Origin: Bacteroidales bacterium UBA3724
GTDB lineage: Bacteria > Bacteroidota > Bacteroidia > Bacteroidales > P3
Reading direction: 5' to 3'
DNA: 25,068 bases
Assembly (NCBI GenBank): GCA_002371315.1
Contig: DFHL01000054.1
Span: forward strand, 28,184 to 53,251
Part shown: piece by piece, positions 7,533 to 13,358 of the stretch
Layout: the number at the start of each line of letters is the position of its first letter
Numbering within the stretch: position 1 is the first letter of the stretch
The notes under the pieces: generated by a model
Told to the model about the DNA's origin: nothing
Seen by the model: the letters and a program-made list of their open reading frames with translations, nothing else
The model's database searches: none
Program-made: the position numbers and the translations under genes

Positions 7533-8645
7533 ATGACCATTCCCGAGACCATAAAAGACCTGGAACAGCGCAAAGAGGCGCTGAAACGATTTTTGGATAT
7601 CGACAACCTGCTCAGCGCCATTGCCGAAGAGGAGAAAAAGACCGAAGCCGCCGACTTCTGGAACGACCCCAAGGAGGCCAAAAAGGTGATGCTCGAAATC
7701 AAGAGCAAAAAGACCTGGACCACAGCCTTCAAGACCGTCAGCGACAGCTGCGACGATATGGCCGTTCTGGCCGAATTCTACGATGCCGGCGATGCCACCG
7801 AAGAGGAGATGATGAAGCAGATCGAAGCCACCACCAAGCTGGTTGAAGAGCTGGAATTCAAGAATATGCTGCGCGGCGAGAGCGACCGTCTGGATGCCGT
7901 ACTGAGCATCAACGCCGGCGCCGGCGGCGTCGAGGCACAGGACTGGGCCGAAATGCTGATGCGTATGTACATCCGCTATGCCGAACGCAGCGGCTACAAG
8001 GTGGCCATCAGCAACTCGCTCGACGGCGACGGTGCCGGCATCAAGAGCTGCACGATGCAGATTGAGGGCGACTTCGCCTACGGCTACCTCAAGAGCGAGA
8101 CCGGCGTGCACCGCCTGGTGCGCGTCAGCCCCTTCAACGCCCAGGGCAAGCGTATGACCAGCTTCGCCTCGGTCAGCGTCACGCCCCTCGTCGACGACTC
8201 GATCGAGGTGGTCGTCGACCAGTCGCGCCTCAGCTGGGACACCTTCCGCAGCGGCGGCGCCGGAGGACAGAACGTCAACAAGGTTGAATCGGGCGTGCGT
8301 CTGCGCTACCAGTACAAGGACCCCTACACCGGCGAGGAGGAGGAGATACTGATCGAAAACACCGAGACGCGCGACCAGCCCAAGAACAAGGAGAACGCCC
8401 TGCGACTGCTGCGCTCGCAGCTCTACGACCGCGAGATGAAGCACCGTATGGAAGAGCAGGCCAAAATCAAGGCCAGCCAAAAGAAAATCGAGTGGGGCAG
8501 CCAGATACGCAGCTACGTGATGGACGACCGCCGCGTCAAGGACCACCGAACGGGCTACCAGACCGGCGACGTCACCGGCGTGATGGACGGCAAAATCGAC
8601 GAGTTCATCAAAGCCTACCTGATGCAGTTCGGCGCAGAAGGTTGA
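7533..8645 (+). CDS. prfB: Peptide chain release factor 2
   Basis: RF2 recognises UGA and UAA stop codons in the ribosomal A site and triggers peptide release. The 370-aa sequence is full length, with the stop-codon specificity tripeptide SPF at residues 199-201 and the catalytic GGQ at 244-246 (GGAGGQNVNKVESGVRL). The start is ATG at 7533, with an in-frame TAG two codons upstream. In many bacteria the gene contains an in-frame TGA near codon 26 that is bypassed by autoregulatory +1 frameshifting. Here the corresponding place (KRFLDIDN, residues 18-25) is read continuously with no TGA, so that control is absent. GC-rich codon use matches the core genome. Copies of the 7-bp phased repeat lie on both sides. 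Confidence 0.97.
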   Translation: MTIPETIKDLEQRKEALKRFLDIDNLLSAIAEEEKKTEAADFWNDPKEAKKVMLEIKSKKTWTTAFKTVSDSCDDMAVLAEFYDAGDATEEEMMKQIEATTKLVEELEFKNMLRGESDRLDAVLSINAGAGGVEAQDWAEMLMRMYIRYAERSGYKVAISNSLDGDGAGIKSCTMQIEGDFAYGYLKSETGVHRLVRVSPFNAQGKRMTSFASVSVTPLVDDSIEVVVDQSRLSWDTFRSGGAGGQNVNKVESGVRLRYQYKDPYTGEEEEILIENTETRDQPKNKENALRLLRSQLYDREMKHRMEEQAKIKASQKKIEWGSQIRSYVMDDRRVKDHRTGYQTGDVTGVMDGKIDEFIKAYLMQFGAEG

Positions 8646-8646
8646 T

Positions 8647-8720
8647 CTGTAAGCAGTGACACGTGAACAGTGACCTGTGACACGAACGCACTAATATCAC
8701 TGGTCACAATTCACAGGTCA
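8647..8720. repeat. 7-bp phased GTGA/TCAC inverted element, copy B
   Basis: GTGACAC, GTGAACA, GTGACCT and GTGACAC are followed by GAACGC and then TCAC units (TCACTGG, TCACAAT, TCACAGG, TCAC) at 7-bp spacing. It starts directly after the prfB stop. Transcribed, the two halves could fold into a long imperfect hairpin. Confidence 0.75.
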
Positions 8721-8726
8721 CCAAGC

Positions 8727-8757
8727 AAAAAAAGAGGCGCCGTCGAAACGGCGCCTC
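8727..8757 (-). terminator. Rho-independent terminator of the small lipoprotein gene
   Basis: Perfect 10-bp stem GAGGCGCCGT / ACGGCGCCTC with a CGAA loop. On the minus strand it is followed by seven Ts (complement of 8727-8733). It lies 21 bp past the lipoprotein stop codon. Confidence 0.9.
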
Positions 8758-8778
8758 GCAAACTGCAAATCAGAATGC

Positions 8779-8982
8779 CTATTCGTTCTCGCACTTTGTC
8801 TCGTTGGTCATACCCATAACTTCCTGCTTGACATCCAGTTTCGAACAGTTGCCTTTAGCCTCGGCAGTTGTGGTACCCACCAGTTCACCGTTGACGTAGC
8901 TCTTGCAGGTGCAGGTCTTGGTGCACGAATTCAAACTTGCCATAAGAGCGATGACGCCCATTACCAAAAAAAGCTTTTTCAT
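8779..8982 (-). CDS. Small Cys-rich lipoprotein
   Basis: This is a 67-aa predicted lipoprotein of unknown function. The N-terminus MKKLFLVMGVIALMASLNSC has a basic start, a hydrophobic core and a lipobox ending at Cys20, so the mature protein would be a 48-residue lipid-anchored peptide. The mature part begins CTKTCTCKSYVNGE and has further Cys residues, suggesting disulfides or metal binding. ATG at 8982 is chosen because it starts an ideal signal peptide; the frame stays open upstream but that sequence is low-quality. It has its own terminator. A structured leader region upstream is described as a separate feature. Confidence 0.8.
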   Translation of the reverse strand: MKKLFLVMGVIALMASLNSCTKTCTCKSYVNGELVGTTTAEAKGNCSKLDVKQEVMGMTNETKCENE

Positions 8983-9063
8983 AATGTTGTATTGTTTTAA
9001 ATTTATGCAGACCAATTGTTTATAATCCGTTTCGACCGCAGCGTCAGGTCTGCAAAAACACAG

Positions 9064-9132
9064 CGCGCCGAAAGAGAAACTGTCGTCCAAACTTTTCTCT
9101 GTTATATATGTAACATTTCGGCGCGTTTTTTT
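9064..9132. ncRNA. Candidate structured RNA or attenuator-like fold
   Basis: CGCGCCGAAA (9064-9073) pairs perfectly with TTTCGGCGCG (9116-9125), followed by seven Ts on the plus strand. Two nested hairpins lie inside: AGAGAAA with TTTTCTCT, and GTTA-TATATG-TAAC. Together they would make a three-way junction. It lies between the aqpZ terminator and the lipoprotein gene, both on the minus strand. It could be a minus-strand leader, or a terminator for an unseen plus-strand transcript. No promoter was identified. Confidence 0.35.
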
Positions 9133-9143
9133 ACAACAAGTGC

Positions 9144-9186
9144 AAAAAAAATTTAGGGACGCACTGCTACAGAAGCAGCACATCCC
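9144..9186 (-). terminator. Rho-independent terminator of aqpZ
   Basis: Read on the minus strand, GGGATGTGCTGCT pairs with AGCAGTGCGTCCC (13 bp including G-U pairs) around a TCTGT loop. AAATTTTTTTT follows. It lies 28 bp after the aqpZ stop codon. Confidence 0.8.
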
Positions 9187-9213
9187 TTAAATTCAATAAC
9201 TTATACGGAAAAA

Positions 9214-9924
9214 TTATTTTTCCTTCGGGGCCACGCATTTGTAGAACAGGCCTGCAACGGCAGCGCCTACAAGCGGAGCAACGATGAAGAGCCACAGCTG
9301 GCCGCAGGCACTCCAAGTGGCGCAGTCGCTGAAGATAGCCTGGCTGATGCTGCGGGCGGGGTTGACGCTGGTGTTGGTCAGCGGGATGCTGATAAGGTGG
9401 ATGAGCACCAGGGTGAGGCCGATGGCCAGACCGGCGAACTTGCCGTTCTGGTGACGGTCGTCGGTGACGCCGAGGATGACCATCAGGAAGACGAAGGTCA
9501 GCAGCGCCTCGATGAGGAATGCGCCGCCGCAGCTGACGTTGAGGTAGCCCTCGCCGGCAGCGGCCTGGAAAGCCTCGCCATAGCCGTTGGCGGCAAAAAC
9601 GCCCGTGCTGCCCAGTCCGGCAGCCTTCCACACGCAGAGCAGCACAGCACCGGCGATGATGGCACCGACAATCTGGGCGCCCCAGTAGCAGAGCATATCC
9701 TTCAGGCTCATACGGCCGTTGACCCACACGCCGAACGAGACGGCGGGGTTGAGATGCGCGCCGCTGACGTGGCCGATGCCGTAAGCCATAGCGATGACGG
9801 TGAGGCCGAAGGCAATGGCCACACCAAGGAAACCAACGTGTCCGAACAATGCGGTACCGCAACCGCCGAACACCAGGACGAATGTACCCAGACATTCGGC
9901 CAACATTTTGTTACAAAGTTTCAT
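9214..9924 (-). CDS. aqpZ: Aquaporin Z water channel
   Basis: This is a 236-aa inner-membrane aquaporin that conducts water. Both NPA half-helix motifs are present: HLNPAVSFG (NPA at residues 59-61) and SVNPARSIS (188-190). The selectivity-filter residues expected of the water-specific AqpZ class can be placed: Phe39, His176, Thr185 and Arg191. Arrangement with His plus Phe argues against a glycerol facilitator. Six hydrophobic segments are visible over the length. ATG at 9924 is the natural family start (MKLCNKMLAECLGTF). The gene appears to be a single transcription unit with its own terminator. Confidence 0.95.
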   Translation of the reverse strand: MKLCNKMLAECLGTFVLVFGGCGTALFGHVGFLGVAIAFGLTVIAMAYGIGHVSGAHLNPAVSFGVWVNGRMSLKDMLCYWGAQIVGAIIAGAVLLCVWKAAGLGSTGVFAANGYGEAFQAAAGEGYLNVSCGGAFLIEALLTFVFLMVILGVTDDRHQNGKFAGLAIGLTLVLIHLISIPLTNTSVNPARSISQAIFSDCATWSACGQLWLFIVAPLVGAAVAGLFYKCVAPKEK

Positions 9925-10109
9925 AAACGTATTTTTTAAAAGTTAAACAATTTTCGTTTTTAACGTATTTTATGGAAAGTTATTGTACGAGCGAGCATTT
10001 TTTTTGCTCCAAAAAAGAAGGGTTAGCATACATTTAATAAGTATAAATTTCATTTTCCTTTAACAGGAATTACCAGAAATTGGTCAGGAATTGACCAGAA
10101 TTTTTTTTT

Positions 10110-10178
10110 AGTGAATTGTGATTAGTGAATTGTGAATTGAGCGCGTTCGTTTCACTGGTCACTATTCACTTGTCACTG
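10110..10178. repeat. 7-bp phased GTGA/TCAC inverted element, copy C
   Basis: Four GTGA units (GTGAATT, GTGATTA, GTGAATT, GTGAATT) are followed by GAGCGCGTTCG and then four TCAC units at 7-bp spacing. The centre matches copies A and D (GAGCG/GAGCA). It is intergenic, upstream of the divergent aqpZ and lipoprotein genes. Confidence 0.75.
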
Positions 10179-10445
10179 GTTTTGAACAGCAATTGTCAGC
10201 AATCAAACAGCAATTGTAAGCAATTATTCTAAGCGTGAGCGACCATAAATGTCAAACATATTTGACCAATTACTCTAAAAATTCGTTCAATTCGAACAAT
10301 TCGCCGTTTAAATCAATTATTGGAGGTCACCTTAAATGAGTGCGGGGCCGGATGGTGCGCAAAACAGCCGTTCGCCGATCGGCCCTTTCCCCCAAACGGG
10401 GACCTGACAAAATGTCAGTTCTACGAAAAACCTACAAAAGACTTA

Positions 10446-10566
10446 TCATCTTCTACCGATGTAGAACGTGGTAAGAACTTGGTAAAAACTTGAGTAGAAC
10501 TTGATAAGAAGATGGTCCTGTTTCTGTGGCAGTTAAAGAAGGCGATTTTGGGCCGATTTTGGGCTG
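10446..10566 (+). repeat. 11-bp repeat array, copy 2 of 3
   Basis: Tandem 11-bp units GTAAGAACTTG, GTAAAAACTTG, AGTAGAACTTG and ATAAGAAGATG are followed by GTCCTGTTT. An inverted relation exists between CATCTTCTAC at the left end and GTAGAA...AGAAGATG at the right. It aligns column for column with copies 1 and 3 and is bounded outside by CTGACAAAATGTCAG (10404-10418) and its reverse complement (10596-10610). Confidence 0.75.
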
Positions 10567-10671
10567 TTTTTTCATTTTTTGAACTGAAAAAAAACCTGAC
10601 ATTTTGTCAGTTTTTCCCCTGACCGCTCCGATATTTTTCGCCGCCCCGCGCCGAAATCCGAAATTTATGTG

Positions 10672-10679
10672 TAATTTTG
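10672..10679 (+). promoter_or_regulatory. -7 element (TAATTTTG) for the C39-like lipoprotein gene
   Basis: TAATTTTG matches the Bacteroidetes -7 consensus; no clear TTTG at -33. It predicts a leader of about 130 nt containing a CCTTCCG...CGGAAGG hairpin (about 10763-10791) before the GTG start. Confidence 0.55.
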
Positions 10680-10815
10680 CATCGCCAAACTGCGGGCACA
10701 TCTAATGTTTTTTCAACTACGAATTAAGCGAATTGAACGAATTATTAGAGTATGCCTGCGACCTTCCGGCGCGGGGTTCCCGTCGGAAGGACACCGAAAC
10801 AAAAAAAAAACTATC

Positions 10816-11541
10816 GTGAAGAAAAACTGCAACTTACTGATACTGGCCCTGCTGATGCTGGCGTGCTGCAACGGCCACCAGAACGACGATGCGGTGACGC
10901 TGACGGGCTTCCCCACCCTGCAGCAAAGCACCGACTACACCTGCGGATGCGCGTCGGCGCAGATGGTGATGCGCTACTACCGCGCCAACGCCGAGAGCGA
11001 GGAGGCGCTGGCCGCGAAGATGCACACCCACGTCGACAGCCGCACGCCCGATGCCCAGCCGGGGTCGGCCGTGATGCTGACGGACTACGGCACCAGCGTC
11101 GAAGAGATATACCGCTATTTCGACAGCCGCGAGGATTTTGACATCGTCGCCTCGAGCTACCGTCCCAATGTCGCCCCTGCCCTGCTCGACGACACCGTCC
11201 GCGTTGGCATTCAGGCCGTTGGCAACGCAGCGCCACAGTTTGCCGGATACGACGAGGCGGCGCGCTTCTTCCGCCGGCAGCTGGAGGAGGGGCATCCCGT
11301 TATGGTCTGCTGGAACCTTTGGGGCGGCCACTGGACGGTCTGCATAGGCTATGACGACCGCGGCACGGCGGACACCTACGACGACGACCTGCTGACGATG
11401 GCCGACCCCTACGACCAGACCGACGGCCGGACGGACGGCATCACGCAGGTGAGCCTCGTCGCCTTCTTCTACGACTGGTTCTGCACGATGACCCCCAAGC
11501 CCTGGCAACTGCAGCCCTACATCGTCGTGGCGCCCAAATGA
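10816..11541 (+). CDS. C39-like papain-fold peptidase lipoprotein
   Basis: This is a predicted exported lipoprotein with a papain-like cysteine peptidase fold of the C39 type. GTG at 10816 is chosen because it begins a signal peptide (VKKNCNLLILALLMLACC) with the lipobox Cys. An upstream in-frame ATG at 10705 would place 37 charged residues before it. The catalytic Cys lies in TDYTCGCASAQMVMRYY, the His in GHWTVCIGYDDRG, and the Asp in MADPYDQTDG, in the order expected of the triad. The family includes peptidases that process leader peptides, but here no ABC transporter or bacteriocin gene is adjacent, so the substrate is unknown. The length of 241 aa fits a stand-alone domain. GC-rich codon use marks it as core-like. 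Confidence 0.75.
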   Translation: MKKNCNLLILALLMLACCNGHQNDDAVTLTGFPTLQQSTDYTCGCASAQMVMRYYRANAESEEALAAKMHTHVDSRTPDAQPGSAVMLTDYGTSVEEIYRYFDSREDFDIVASSYRPNVAPALLDDTVRVGIQAVGNAAPQFAGYDEAARFFRRQLEEGHPVMVCWNLWGGHWTVCIGYDDRGTADTYDDDLLTMADPYDQTDGRTDGITQVSLVAFFYDWFCTMTPKPWQLQPYIVVAPK

Positions 11542-11601
11542 CAGCATTCCCCCTCCTAAACTGTCAAGCGAAGCCTTTTTATCTATGGGGTGAAAATAAA
11601 T

Positions 11602-11632
11602 TTTGCCGAACAGAATAAAAGTCGTAATTTTG
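11602..11632 (+). promoter_or_regulatory. Promoter of the DUF3791/DUF3990/DUF1016 block
   Basis: TTTG (11602-11605), 19 bp, then TAATTTTG (11625-11632): an exact match to the Bacteroidetes consensus. It lies about 50 bp before the DUF3791 start. Confidence 0.8.
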
Positions 11633-11681
11633 CAAAATGAAATAAGTTTTCTGATAAAGTAATATAGAATGCTGTAATATT

Positions 11682-11906
11682 ATGGAATACGATACAAAAG
11701 ACAAGCTGGAGTGGACACTGATATTTACGTCAGTATTTGGACATAGATTTGGACTTACGTTGAAGCAGGCATTCAATTACTTGAGTCGCTATCAAGGAAT
11801 AGACTTCATTGATCGGAACTACGGCTATGTTCACACCCAATCGTTCCAGTCGATGGTTGACGACATCAGTGAATACTGCCACAGGAAAGGAGGCGCGCTT
11901 GTATGA
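11682..11906 (+). CDS. DUF3791 family protein (partner of DUF3990)
   Basis: This is a 74-aa protein matching the DUF3791 pattern: an N-terminal segment, then the family-like LKQAFNYLSRYQGIDFIDRNY (residues 27-47) and a C-terminal helix. DUF3791 genes are commonly found directly upstream of DUF3990 genes, whose products resemble ADP-ribosyltransferases; a toxin-antitoxin-like relation has been considered, with DUF3791 in the antitoxin position. Here the stop overlaps the start of a DUF3990 fragment (ATGA at 11903-11906), as in intact pairs. The gene itself appears complete and has a perfect promoter. Confidence 0.75.
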   Translation: MEYDTKDKLEWTLIFTSVFGHRFGLTLKQAFNYLSRYQGIDFIDRNYGYVHTQSFQSMVDDISEYCHRKGGALV

Positions 11907-12040
11907 TACTCTATCACGGTACAAATGCATCTTTTGAGGCCATCGACCTCTCGCGTTCCAAGCCGAACAAGGATTTCGGGCGAGGCTTCTATCTTACGTC
12001 CATTCAAGAACAGGCAGTAAGGTATACGCTTTTCTTTTGA
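11903..12040 (+). pseudogene. Truncated DUF3990 (ADP-ribosyltransferase-like) fragment
   Basis: Only 45 codons remain. MILYHGTNASFEAIDLSRS and then DFGRGFYLTSIQEQAVRYT match the N-terminal part of DUF3990, including the YHGT and GFYLT elements reminiscent of ADP-ribosyltransferase NAD-binding motifs. The frame ends at TGA (12038-12040), whereas family members are roughly three to four times longer. No continuation of the family was seen in the other frames before the next gene at 12063, so the remainder seems deleted rather than frameshifted. The toxin-like activity is presumably lost while its partner gene is kept. Confidence 0.65.
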
Positions 12041-12062
12041 GAGATGACAACTCTGAAAACAT

Positions 12063-13088
12063 ATGAAAAAAAACCTGATATCCACAGACAACGATAGTTC
12101 CCTGCAACCGTTAATAGACAATATTTCTTTGGCCATTAACGATGCACGTCGGAAAGTGGCATCCCATATAAACACTGCTATGACACAAACTTATTGGCAG
12201 ATTGGGAAATACATAGTGGAATACGAACAAGGAGGTCAGGCGAAGGTGGCATACGGCACTTCCACTTTGACTATGCTATCAAAACAACTCACTGCGCGTT
12301 TCGGGCGCGGCTTCAGCCGCCCCAATCTTGTGAATATGAGGAAATTCTATTTACTTTACCCAAATTGTCAGACAGTGTCTGACAATTTAACGTGGTCTCA
12401 TATAAGCGAATTGATCAAAGCAGAGGATGAACTTGAACGCAGTTTCTACGAGAAAGAATGTATCGCCCAAAAGTGGGATGTACGAACATTGAAAAGGCAA
12501 ATGAGTTCGGCCTTGTATCTACGGCTGGCGGCAAACAAGGACAAGGAAGGGGTGCTTGCCTTGGCAAAGGAAGGCATCACTGTTCAAAAACCGGAGGATG
12601 TTGTGCGCGACAGTTATACATTGGAATTTCTTGGAATACGTGAAGACTACCGTTTCTCGGAGACGGAATTGGAGCAAAGGATTATCGACAACTTGCAAAT
12701 GTTCCTACTGGAAATGGGGAAAGGATTCACTTTTGTGAAACGGCAATATCCAATCACCGTGAATAACCGTCACTACCGCTGCGATTTAGTATTCTATCAC
12801 CGCATCCTGAGGTGCTTCGTCTTGATAGACCTGAAACGTGATGGAGTCCAACACGAGGACATTGGACAGATGAATATGTATCTTGGCTATTTCGCCAAGG
12901 AAGAGAATATGCCAGATGACAATCCACCTATCGGCATCATTCTTTCGCACTACAAAGATGACCTGCTGGTGGAATACGCCACTTATGGATTGAACACCAA
13001 CCTTTTTGTCTCTAAATATGAGCTCTACCTACCCAATAAAGAAGAACTAAGAAAACTGATAAATCAGTCATTGGAACAAAAATCTTGA
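12063..13088 (+). CDS. DUF1016/YhcG-family PD-(D/E)XK nuclease
   Basis: This is a full-length 341-aa member of the YhcG/DUF1016 family. The N-terminal helical domain is recognisable (YWQIGKYIVEYEQGG, residues 44-58; SRPNLVNMRKFYLLYP, 85-100; QTVSDNLTWSHISELI, 103-118). The C-terminal PD-(D/E)XK-type core contains YRCDLVFYHR (Asp241) and CFVLIDLKRDG (Asp256-x-Lys258), followed by the IGQMNMYLGYF helix (267-277). These proteins occur widely in accessory and restriction regions; their biochemical role is not firmly established. It begins 22 bp after the broken DUF3990 fragment and is probably read from the same promoter. Codon use is AT-rich, unlike the core genes. A perfect 27-nt palindrome lies in the coding sequence at 12362-12388. 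Confidence 0.85.
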   Translation: MKKNLISTDNDSSLQPLIDNISLAINDARRKVASHINTAMTQTYWQIGKYIVEYEQGGQAKVAYGTSTLTMLSKQLTARFGRGFSRPNLVNMRKFYLLYPNCQTVSDNLTWSHISELIKAEDELERSFYEKECIAQKWDVRTLKRQMSSALYLRLAANKDKEGVLALAKEGITVQKPEDVVRDSYTLEFLGIREDYRFSETELEQRIIDNLQMFLLEMGKGFTFVKRQYPITVNNRHYRCDLVFYHRILRCFVLIDLKRDGVQHEDIGQMNMYLGYFAKEENMPDDNPPIGIILSHYKDDLLVEYATYGLNTNLFVSKYELYLPNKEELRKLINQSLEQKS

Positions 13089-13108
13089 AGAAATTGAAAT
13101 AAAATGTG

Positions 13109-13116
13109 TATTTTTG
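13109..13116 (+). promoter_or_regulatory. -7 element (TATTTTTG) before the intergenic hairpin
   Basis: TATTTTTG matches TAnnTTTG, with CTTG 21 bp upstream as a weak -33. A transcript starting at about 13123 would contain the large hairpin at 13201-13306 in its leader before reaching the EVE/nuclease gene at 13359. Confidence 0.5.
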
Positions 13117-13200
13117 CATCGTGAAACCAAAATAAAAACTATGGCATAAAAAATTAGAATAGACATAAAGACATATTGAAGCGTATTCGCTTTTCTTTAC

Positions 13201-13306
13201 ACAACTGAAATCGGCAAATTTCAAATTATCTGCAAAAGAAAAGGAAACGTTCACGGTATCCGTGAACTTTCTTGTTGCAGATAAGGTTTTGCCGAACCTC
13301 AGTTGT
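13201..13306 (+). ncRNA. 106-nt multi-segment hairpin in the leader of the EVE/nuclease gene
   Basis: Four stems nest in perfect order: ACAACTGA (13201) with TCAGTTGT (13306), TCGGCAAA (13211) with TTTGCCGA (13295), TTATCTGCAA (13226) with TTGCAGATAA (13284), and GTTCACGG (13249) with CCGTGAAC (13267), leaving a TAT tip. Thirty-four base pairs are separated only by short, largely A-rich or G/T internal loops. No gene overlaps it. It may be a structured leader or ncRNA, or a small mobile palindromic element. It does not fit an integron attC site. Confidence 0.6.
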
Positions 13307-13358
13307 AGACAATAGGAATTCACGGATTTTTTATATGATTTTCAAATAGGATTTAGAA

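Larger units (their letters stand above)
9925..10671. other. Long intergenic region packed with repeats and small palindromes
   Basis: No conventional gene. It contains, in order: a TGGTCA-GGAAT-TGACCA hairpin followed by a T-run (about 10080-10110); copy C of the 7-bp phased element; an imperfect direct repeat of AACAGCAATTGTnAGCAAT (about 10187-10225); GTCAAA-CATA-TTTGAC (about 10247-10262); a 23-codon ORF behind GGAGG (10336-10407); CTGACAAAATGTCAG (10404-10418); 11-bp array copy 2; and CTGACATTTTGTCAG (10596-10610). It separates the divergent aqpZ and C39-like lipoprotein genes. Confidence 0.6.

Noticed and set aside
7509..8546. 345-aa open frame antisense to prfB
   Set aside because: Low-complexity hydrophobic/Ala-Leu-His-rich composition is typical of the antisense of GC-rich coding DNA; prfB on the other strand is certain.
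10705..10815. Upstream ATG start for the C39-like lipoprotein
   Set aside because: It would bury the lipoprotein signal peptide behind 37 polar residues; the GTG at 10816 gives a standard signal sequence.
13201..13306. Integron attC site
   Set aside because: The stems are too perfectly nested and the ends do not match the R-box consensus RYYYAAC/GTTRRRY; there is no integrase or cassette structure.
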